From the NCBI GenBank assembly GCA_003232965.1, contig QIKG01000076.1:1-8910 (forward strand): a stretch of DNA of 8,910 nt. The letters are read 5' to 3'. The first letter of the stretch is position 1. Each line of letters begins with the position of its first letter. Made by a program: the position numbers and the translations under genes. Shown here in pieces: positions 1-5,030 of the stretch. The notes under the pieces are model-generated. The model saw nothing but the letters and a program-made list of their open reading frames with translations. It did not search any database and was not told where the DNA came from. This DNA comes from Oceanospirillales bacterium. Lineage in GTDB: Bacteria; Pseudomonadota; Gammaproteobacteria; Xanthomonadales; SZUA-36.

Positions 1-425
1 TACAATCTGCATTTAGTATCGAACCCGTTAGCATTACCAGTATGCAAATTACAAAAAGTGTTAGTGGCGAGGGTGATGGTAGTAAAAAAAGCTCAGACAC
101 AATGGGCATGAAACACCGTGTTGATAGAGCCGTATATGTTACCTTCGGTGGTATGACCCCACAACTTGCAGAGCGAACGGGCTTTAATGAAGACGATGCC
201 GATAAGATAAAACAGGTTTTACCAAAACTATTTGAAGGCGATGCATCTTCTGCACGCCCCGAAGGCAGCATGGTCGTTGAGAAAGTCATCTGGTGGAAAC
301 ATAACTGTAAATCAGGCCAGTATTCATCTGCGAAAGTCCATCGCACACTCTCGGTGAAAGCTGATGGGGGTTATACACTAGCGAACCTGGATGGGCTTGA
401 GCCAGAAGAGATTAGTGGATTCTAA
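1..425 (+). CDS. cas7: Cas7 (Csd2-type), C-terminal part of the type I-C Cascade backbone protein; 5' end outside the window
   Basis: The reading frame is open from base 3 with no start codon required, giving 140 residues that end at TAA 423-425. The sequence is recognisable as the C-terminal half of the Csd2 family: an EPVSITSMQITKSV stretch, the TMGMKHRVD motif (Csd2-like proteins carry a TMGxKH motif here), LAERTGF, FEGDASSARPEGSM and the SGQYSSAKVHR segment near the end. Csd2 proteins are usually close to 290 residues, so about half is missing. In the family, several Cas7 copies polymerise along the crRNA spacer to form the backbone of the interference complex. The repeat type of the array (33 nt, ending GGATTGAAAC) agrees with subtype I-C. 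The ATG at 42 is internal and not the real start. cas3, cas5 and cas8c would be expected upstream. Confidence 0.93.
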   Translation, partial: QSAFSIEPVSITSMQITKSVSGEGDGSKKSSDTMGMKHRVDRAVYVTFGGMTPQLAERTGFNEDDADKIKQVLPKLFEGDASSARPEGSMVVEKVIWWKHNCKSGQYSSAKVHRTLSVKADGGYTLANLDGLEPEEISGF

Positions 426-426
426 G

Positions 427-1461
427 ATGATGCCCAACCCGCCCACCTCCAAACTCATCCTCTACCAAACCGAAGACGGGCAAACTCGCCTTGAGGTTAG
501 GTTGGAGGATGAAAGCGTGTGGCTTTCTCAAAAATTGATGGCGGAATTGTTTCAGAAAGATGTACGCACCATTAACGAACATATAAGAAATGTCTTTGAT
601 GAGAAGGAGTTATCACCCGGTTTAACTATCCGGAAATTCCGGATAGTTCAAACAGAAGGTAGTCGAGAGGTTAATCGCAACGTAGAGTTTTACAATCTCG
701 ACATGATCATCTCAGTTGGTTATCGCGTGAAATCCCATACCGCCACCCGTTTCCGCCAATGGGCGACAGCCCAGCTGACGGAGTATATCGTCAAGGGTTT
801 TGTGCTGGATGATGAACGCCTGAAAAACCCGGACCAGCCCTTTGACTATTTTGATGAGCTGCTGCGGCGTATTCAGGATATCCGCACTTCGGAGAAACGT
901 TTTTATCAGAAAATTACAGATATCTACGCCACCAGTATCGATTATGATCCCACGCAGCAGATGAGTATCGATTTCTTCAAAACGGTGCAGAATAAGTTGC
1001 ACTGGGCAATAACAGGAAAAACGGCGGCTGAAATTATTCGCCAGAGGGCAGATAGCCAGAAACCCAATATGGGGTTGACTTCCTGGCGTGGCAGCAAACC
1101 TCGTAAACAGGATGTTCAAATTGCCAAAAACTACCTTGGTGAAGAGGAGCTAGCTGTGCTGAACAATCTGGTTGAACAGTATCTGGTGTTTGCTGAGGGC
1201 CAGGCGATGCGCCGTACTCCCATGCATATGCAAGAGTGGGTGGAAAAACTGGATGGGTTTCTAACATTAAATGATCGTGATATTTTGCACCATGCGGGTA
1301 AAGTTTCTCATGAAATGGCAATGCAGCATGCTAATGAAGAATATGATATGTTTCATAAAAGGCGATTACAGGATGAAACACAGCAAGCTGAAAGACAAGA
1401 CTTCGAGGTGCTGGCTAAACAAGTCACGGATCAAGATATATATAAAGAGCGTCGCAAATGA
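427..1461 (+). CDS. Virulence RhuM-family protein (intact), inserted between cas7 and cas4
   Basis: The product is 344 aa if started at ATG 427; an adjacent ATG at 430 is equally possible. An upstream in-frame ATG at 391 lies inside cas7 and is less likely. The start comes one base after the cas7 stop. The protein has the full RhuM layout. Residues about 27-62 (DESVWLSQKLMAELF, then RTINEHIRNVF) look like a helix-turn-helix or KilA-like DNA-binding segment. Residues 66-76 read IRKFRIVQTEG, and residues 88-123 carry FYNLDMIISVGYRV and RFRQWAT. Residues 160-225 carry the family C-terminal motif TGKTAAEIIRQRAD and PNMGLTSWRGSKPRK, followed by a helical tail. The length matches the family norm of about 340. 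The biochemical function of RhuM is not established. It is not a cas gene and is not needed for any known CRISPR step. Its TGA overlaps an ATG (ATGA, 1458-1461) that opens a relic cas4 start. Confidence 0.9.
   Translation: MMPNPPTSKLILYQTEDGQTRLEVRLEDESVWLSQKLMAELFQKDVRTINEHIRNVFDEKELSPGLTIRKFRIVQTEGSREVNRNVEFYNLDMIISVGYRVKSHTATRFRQWATAQLTEYIVKGFVLDDERLKNPDQPFDYFDELLRRIQDIRTSEKRFYQKITDIYATSIDYDPTQQMSIDFFKTVQNKLHWAITGKTAAEIIRQRADSQKPNMGLTSWRGSKPRKQDVQIAKNYLGEEELAVLNNLVEQYLVFAEGQAMRRTPMHMQEWVEKLDGFLTLNDRDILHHAGKVSHEMAMQHANEEYDMFHKRRLQDETQQAERQDFEVLAKQVTDQDIYKERRK
624..648. repeat. Perfect 25-nt palindrome inside the first rhuM
   Basis: The left arm AACTATCCGGAA (624-635), a central A (636) and the right arm TTCCGGATAGTT (637-648) form a perfect 12-bp inverted repeat. 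It covers codons T67 to V74 (TIRKFRIV) and begins 197 nt after the start codon. The core is AAATT. It could form a DNA cruciform or an RNA hairpin, or serve as a two-fold symmetric protein-binding site. Base pairing was checked position by position, and the function is unknown. Confidence 0.85.
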
Positions 1462-1520
1462 ATGATGAAGCACAAACCACCATGCTCACTGGTGGGAAAT
1501 GTGGCTCAGGGATAGAATAA
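1458..1520 (+). pseudogene. cas4: Relic of a cas4 5' end (about 11 recognisable codons) behind the first rhuM
   Basis: ATG 1458 overlaps the rhuM stop as ATGA and opens 20 codons before TAA 1518-1520. The translation begins MNDEAQTTMLT, which lines up without gaps with MSNEQQTIMLS, the start of the intact cas4 at 2051. Six of the first ten residues are identical, and 23 of 33 bases match over 11 codons. After that the reading (GGKCGSGIE) no longer resembles Cas4. The simplest reading is that cas4 once started here, directly behind rhuM, and that its body was replaced or displaced by the segment carrying the second rhuM and the present cas4. The match is short, so chance similarity cannot be excluded. 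Confidence 0.6.
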
Positions 1521-1536
1521 ATGTGAAGATAACCGC

Positions 1537-2061
1537 ATGAAAAAACTCATCCGTAACTCCACTGCTGAATTTCTAATCTTTACCTCTCAGGTTGGCGAAG
1601 AGAGTATTGAGGTTAGAGTTGAAGATGAAACCGTCTGGTTAACACAGAAGCTGATTGCGGAACTATTCGATGTGGATGTTAGAACAGTTAGCGAACATTT
1701 CCGAAATATCTTCGGAAGCGGCGAGTTGCAGGAGGACTCAGCTATCCGGAAATTCCGGAATACTGCTTCAGACGGGAAAAAATACCTGACACAATTCTAT
1801 AATCTGGACGCTATTATCTCCATTGGTTATCGGGTTCACTCCAAGCGCGCCACTCAGTTTCGCCAGTGGGCAACCCAGGTGTTGCACGAATTTGCCATCA
1901 AGGGTTATGTCCTGGATACCAAGCGTCTTGAAAATGGCGGCTTTCTGGGTAAAGACTATTTCGACCGGTTGCTGGCTGAAATCCGTCTTAGTGAACGACA
2001 TTTCTATCAAAAAGTCACTGACACCTATGCTAACAGTTGGAATACAGCAAATGAGCAATGA
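1537..2061 (+). CDS. RhuM-family protein truncated to its N-terminal half
   Basis: The ATG at 1537 is preceded at a workable distance by GTGAAGA (1522-1528). The 174-aa product matches the first RhuM from its EVRVEDETVWLTQKLIAELF helix-turn-helix region through IRKFRN, SDGKKYLTQFYNLDAIIS, FRQWAT and FYQKVTDTYANS. The similarity stops at the point where the intact protein continues with about 175 further residues, and the last seven residues (WNTANEQ) are read from the sequence entering cas4. The whole C-terminal half, including the TAAEIIRQRAD-type motif, is missing. The gene is clearly diverged from the first copy at the DNA level, so this is not a recent tandem duplicate. It keeps the DNA-binding-like half and could still be expressed, but I regard it as a probable remnant. 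Its stop at 2059-2061 lies inside cas4, giving an 11-nt overlap. Confidence 0.82.
   Translation: MKKLIRNSTAEFLIFTSQVGEESIEVRVEDETVWLTQKLIAELFDVDVRTVSEHFRNIFGSGELQEDSAIRKFRNTASDGKKYLTQFYNLDAIISIGYRVHSKRATQFRQWATQVLHEFAIKGYVLDTKRLENGGFLGKDYFDRLLAEIRLSERHFYQKVTDTYANSWNTANEQ
1745..1759. repeat. Shorter palindrome at the matching position in the second rhuM
   Basis: TCCGGAA (1745-1751), a central A (1752) and TTCCGGA (1753-1759) make 7-bp perfect arms with the same AAATT core as the 25-nt palindromes at 624-648 and 2871-2895. It starts 208 nt after the start codon and codes for the equivalent IRKFR residues. The protein motif alone could explain this partial symmetry. Confidence 0.6.
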
Positions 2062-2674
2062 GCAACAGACCATTATGCTCTCTGCTTTGCAACATTATGC
2101 CTACTGCCCACGCCAGTTCGCCCTGATTCATGTCGAACAAGTATGGGCGGAGAATTTTTTCACCGCACATGGAAATTTATTACATGAACGTGTTGATAGT
2201 TATGAGTCAGAACAAAGAGGAAATGTACGCTATGAGCGTGGTGTTGCGGTAAAGTCACAGCAGCTTCGTCTTACTGGAAAGCTTGATCTGCTTGAAGTAG
2301 AAGGCAAGCCAGCTACAAAATACTTCCCTGTGGAATACAAGCGTGGCAAGCCAAAAAAAGAAGACTGGGACAAAATTCAACTTTGTGCCCAGGCTTTATG
2401 TCTTGAAGAAATGCGGGGAATACATATTGAGGCAGGTGCGCTTTGGTATTGGCAGCCTAGAAAGCGGGAACCGGTATTGTTTGATGATGCGCTGCGCCGT
2501 GTAACACTCTTAGCTGTTGAAGGTGCCCATCAAATATTGGCATCGGGAAAAACACCTATGCCCACTACTAACAAAAAACGCTGTCGTGCTTGCTCATTAG
2601 TGGATTTGTGTGAACCGGATACATTTCGACGGGATCATTCGAGCGATTATATCGCGGGGCTTTTTGCTGAATAA
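2051..2674 (+). CDS. cas4: Cas4, Fe-S cluster exonuclease of CRISPR adaptation
   Basis: ATG 2051 is chosen rather than the upstream in-frame ATG at 1823. It gives 207 aa, the usual I-C Cas4 length, and starts just before the SALQHYAYCPRQFALIH motif that begins the family. Four cysteines for the iron-sulphur cluster are visible: C19 in YCPRQ, and C178, C181 and C187 in CRACSLVDLC. The PD-(D/E)xK RecB-like nuclease core is present: H45, D79 in GKLD, then E95 and K97 in VEYKRG, with the downstream QLCAQALCLEE motif including Q110. Cas4 trims prespacers and helps choose the PAM and orientation together with Cas1-Cas2. The start overlaps the truncated rhuM by 11 nt, so translation may be coupled to it. 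In ordinary I-C operons cas4 directly follows cas7 and abuts cas1; here both boundaries hold foreign genes. Confidence 0.95.
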   Translation: MSNEQQTIMLSALQHYAYCPRQFALIHVEQVWAENFFTAHGNLLHERVDSYESEQRGNVRYERGVAVKSQQLRLTGKLDLLEVEGKPATKYFPVEYKRGKPKKEDWDKIQLCAQALCLEEMRGIHIEAGALWYWQPRKREPVLFDDALRRVTLLAVEGAHQILASGKTPMPTTNKKRCRACSLVDLCEPDTFRRDHSSDYIAGLFAE

Positions 2675-2675
2675 C

Positions 2676-2680
2676 AGGGA
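2676..2680 (+). promoter_or_regulatory. Ribosome binding site of the BRO-N/DinD-like gene
   Basis: AGGGA ends nine bases before ATG 2690 and one base after the cas4 stop region begins. It supports ATG 2690 over the in-frame ATG at 2702 and gives the inserted gene its own translation start rather than pure coupling to cas4. Confidence 0.55.
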
Positions 2681-2689
2681 ATGATATAA

Positions 2690-3544
2690 ATGAAAACAGA
2701 TATGAGCTTATTTGAAGACTACCAAATTCGACGTGTGTATGATGAAGAGGCGGAAATCTGGTGGTTTAGTGTGATTGATATTGTACAGGTGTTGACTCAG
2801 CAGGCTGATTATAAGGCTGCCAGGAATTACTGGAAGGTACTGAAAAACCGACTGAATAAAGAAGATAGTGAGTTGGTTACAAATTGTAACCAACTGAAAT
2901 TACCCGCCGCAGATGGTAAGAAATACCTCACTGATGTAGCTACTGCCGAAACCCTTCTGCGTCTGGTGCAATCTGTACCCAGCCCAAAAGCCGAACCCAT
3001 TAAACTCTGGCTAGCCAAGGTGGGGTACGAGCGAATGCAGGAAATGGCCGATCCGGCAATGTCTCTTAATCGTGCTAGAGAGACTTGGCAAAAACATGGG
3101 CGTAGCAAAAAGTGGATCCAACAACGCATGACGGGACAGGAAACCCGCAATAAACTCACTGATTACTGGAGTAATCACGATATTAAACAGGGCGAAGAAT
3201 TCGCTATTCTTACTAATATCATTCATCAGGAGTGGTCTGGGGTTAATGTAAAAGATCATAAGAATCTGAAAGGACTAAAAAGCCAAAATTTACGTGACCA
3301 TATGAGCGAAGCAGAATTAATTTTCACCGCACTTGCTGAGCTATCAACTCGGCAGATTGCACAGAGTGAAGATGCGACTGGTATGGGTGAAAATAAAACA
3401 GCCGCTAAAACTGGTGGCGGGATTGCCAAAAAAGCCCGTAAAGAACTCGAAGGCAGAACCGGTAAAAAGGTAATATCCTCTGATAATTATTTACTTCCAA
3501 CAGATAAAAAAGACACGCAAAAAGTTAAAAATAAATCATCGTGA
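2690..3544 (+). CDS. BRO-N domain protein with DinD-like C-terminus, inserted between cas4 and cas1
   Basis: The product is 284 aa. Residues about 8-115 form a BRO-N (phage antirepressor-type) domain: IRRVYDEEAEIWWFSVIDIVQVL, followed by the DGKKYLTDVATAETLLRLVQSVPSPKAEPIKLWLAKVG stretch. Residues about 150-268 match the C-terminal part of DNA-damage-inducible protein D: ETRNKLTDYW, EEFAILTNIIH, VKDHKNLKGLKSQNLRDHM, AELIFTALAE, then TAAKTGGGIAKKARKELE and VISSDNYL. The last 15 residues are lysine-rich. E. coli DinD is an SOS-induced protein reported to inhibit RecA filaments. Whether this protein does the same is unknown, and no LexA box was seen by eye. Genes of this family and of RhuM are often found inserted in restriction-modification operons. 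The stop overlaps the cas1 start as GTGA (3541-3544), so the insertion is seamless at its 3' side. Confidence 0.88.
   Translation: MKTDMSLFEDYQIRRVYDEEAEIWWFSVIDIVQVLTQQADYKAARNYWKVLKNRLNKEDSELVTNCNQLKLPAADGKKYLTDVATAETLLRLVQSVPSPKAEPIKLWLAKVGYERMQEMADPAMSLNRARETWQKHGRSKKWIQQRMTGQETRNKLTDYWSNHDIKQGEEFAILTNIIHQEWSGVNVKDHKNLKGLKSQNLRDHMSEAELIFTALAELSTRQIAQSEDATGMGENKTAAKTGGGIAKKARKELEGRTGKKVISSDNYLLPTDKKDTQKVKNKSS
2871..2895. repeat. Perfect 25-nt palindrome inside the BRO-N/DinD-like gene
   Basis: The left arm AGTTGGTTACAA (2871-2882), a central A (2883) and the right arm TTGTAACCAACT (2884-2895) pair perfectly over 12 bp. It begins 181 nt after the start codon and spans E61 to L69 (ELVTNCNQL). 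Size, arm length, central A and AAATT core are identical to the palindrome at 624-648, although the arm sequences and the encoded residues differ and the centre falls in a different codon position. Confidence 0.87.
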
Positions 3545-4560
3545 AAAAACTTCTAAACACACTCTACATTACTCGCCAGGAAAGTTATCTGCACAAAGAG
3601 CGGGAAACTATCGTCATTAAACAGGGCAAAGATAAACTAGGGCAGTTTCCTGCAATTAGCATCAGCAATATTTTATGTTTTGGTCAGGTGTCTGTGTCAC
3701 CATTTTTAATGGGGTTTTGTGCTGAGCAAGGCATTGGTTTAGCTTTTTATACTGAATACGGAAAATTTCTTGCACGGGTGCAGGGCAAACAAACCGGTAA
3801 TGTTTTATTACGCCGAGCCCAATACCGCTGGGCAGATGATGAAGATAAATCTGTTGCTGTAGCACGGCTGTTTGTTGCCGCGAAAATTGCGAATGGCCGG
3901 TCTGTACTGATGCGAGAAGTTCGCAACCATGGAGATAATACCGCACTTAGTCTGGCAATAAAAAGACTTGCGAGCAGTTTGCGCCGAATTCAGCATGCTC
4001 AGAAAGTTAGCGAGAGCATGGGAATCGAAGGTGACGCGGCCAATGTTTATTTCAGTGTGTTTAATGAATTATTACGAAGCACAGACCTTACCTTTGGTGG
4101 CAGAGTTCGCCGCCCGCCAACTGACCCGGTAAATGCACTGCTGTCATATGTGTACACACTGATTACCCATGAATGCTCATCGGCACTACAGGGCGTGGGG
4201 CTTGATCCCTATGTAGGGTTTTTGCACAAAGACCGCCCAGGGCGCTTAAGTTTAGCACTGGATTTGCTGGAGGAATAATTCCGCGCACCCTGGGCAGACC
4301 GCTTTGTTCTAACATTAATAAACCGGAAACAGTTACAGAGTAAAGATTTCATCACTGAAGCTAGTGGAGCTGTGCGTTTGAAAGACGATGCTAGGAAAAC
4401 TTTATTAACAGCATGGCAAGAGCGAAAACAAGTCAAGATAGTACACCCTTACCTTGGGGAGTCGGTTCCAATTGGTTTATTACCCCACTGCCAAGCTATG
4501 CTATTGGCTAGGCATATTAGGGGCGACACAGAGTATTATCCGCCTTTTTTGGTGAAATAA
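3541..4560 (+). pseudogene. cas1: Cas1 integrase interrupted by an in-frame TAA after codon 245
   Basis: GTG 3541 overlaps the preceding stop. The first 245 codons are a normal I-C Cas1, with catalytic metal ligands E163 (in IEGDAANVYF), H229 (in GFLHKDRPGR) and D241 (in LALDLLEE). TAA at 4276-4278 stops the frame. The same frame then continues without any shift for 93 residues that complete the family C-terminus: FRAPWADRFVLTLINRKQL, LTAWQERKQ, HPYLGESVPIGLLPH, LLARHIRGD and YPPFLVK, ending at TAA 4558-4560. Family members read LEEF across this point, so the stop is an extra codon. AAT occurs twice in tandem (4274-4279), so a 3-bp duplication would have created it. Without the stop the protein would be 338 aa, the normal length. 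UAAU is an efficient stop context. The truncated product keeps the catalytic residues but lacks the C-terminal helices, so adaptation is probably impaired. A sequencing error is the main alternative. Confidence 0.9.
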
Positions 4561-4562
4561 TA

Positions 4563-4856
4563 ATGTTGGTACTTATAACCTATGATGTAAGTGTGGTGGT
4601 AGAAGGCGGTCAAAAAAGGCTCCGAAATATCGCAAAAACCTGCCTGGATTACGGCATGCGAGTACAAAACTCAGTTTTTGAATGTGAAGTAACTCCAGCA
4701 GAGTATGTTGTTTTACAAGACACGCTTATAAAAATATTTGATCCCGAAGTAGATAGCCTCAGATTCTATATGCTTGGGAAAAGGGGTCGCCAAAAAGTAA
4801 CTCACTTTGGTGCAAAAACTGTCCTTGATCCAACCACAGACGCTTTAATCTTTTAA
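4563..4856 (+). CDS. cas2: Cas2, structural partner of Cas1 in spacer acquisition
   Basis: The product is 97 aa, the normal Cas2 length, and starts MLVLITYDVS. The ferredoxin-like first strand carries the conserved aspartate D8. NSVFECEVTPAEY and the following LRFYMLGKRGR segment are typical of I-C Cas2. Cas2 dimers bridge two Cas1 dimers in the integrase complex. The ATG lies two bases after the end of the cas1 frame (TAATAATG), and no Shine-Dalgarno sequence is visible. Translation therefore probably depends on ribosomes that finish cas1. The premature cas1 stop, about 285 nt upstream, would be expected to lower Cas2 output as well. Confidence 0.95.
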   Translation: MLVLITYDVSVVVEGGQKRLRNIAKTCLDYGMRVQNSVFECEVTPAEYVVLQDTLIKIFDPEVDSLRFYMLGKRGRQKVTHFGAKTVLDPTTDALIF

Positions 4857-5030
4857 TCGCTAACCCTTGGTACTCATATTATCACGCTCGGTTAGCGCGC
4901 TTGTAACCTATTGAATTAATATGAATTTATTTGGTAATCTAAATAAGCAATGAATTTGTACTGTACGAATCACTCGATTAGCGGAATTGAAAGCATTGGG
5001 CTTTTAGATTCAATCAGATAGAATGGAGCA
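4857..5030 (+). promoter_or_regulatory. CRISPR leader between cas2 and the first repeat
   Basis: These 174 nt are AT-rich and hold no gene. Leader position is inferred from the cas2 side and from the array orientation, since repeats end in ATTGAAAC toward higher coordinates. It opens with an 8-bp inverted repeat, CGCTAACC (4858-4865) and GGTTAGCG (4890-4897), of the kind seen at the start of I-C leaders. In the family, leaders carry the array promoter and the signals for polarised integration at the first repeat. Confidence 0.75.
4996..5024 (+). promoter_or_regulatory. Candidate array promoter
   Basis: TAGAAT at 5019-5024 matches the sigma-70 -10 consensus in five of six positions. TTGGGC at 4996-5001 is a weak -35 (three of six) at 17-bp spacing. 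Transcription would start at about the first base of repeat 1. This is a pattern match only. Confidence 0.35.

Noticed and set aside
712..1119. 135-codon minus-strand frame opposite the first rhuM
   Set aside because: It is a shadow of a well-recognised gene on the + strand with no family resemblance of its own.
1823..2050. Upstream extension of the cas4 frame to ATG 1823
   Set aside because: It lies entirely inside the truncated rhuM, and the extra residues do not resemble Cas4, whereas the start at 2051 gives the normal length.
2827..3259. Two minus-strand frames opposite the BRO-N/DinD-like gene
   Set aside because: No recognisable domains, and the + strand gene explains the region.
4372..4560. 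A separate small gene starting at GTG 4372
   Set aside because: It is the in-frame C-terminus of Cas1; the residues back to 4279 also match the family and have no start codon.
4982..4993. Possible degenerate repeat in the leader (CGGAATTGAAAG resembles the repeat tail GGATTGAAAC)
   Set aside because: Only about ten bases match, the GC-rich stem is absent, and the spacing to repeat 1 does not fit an ancestral repeat.
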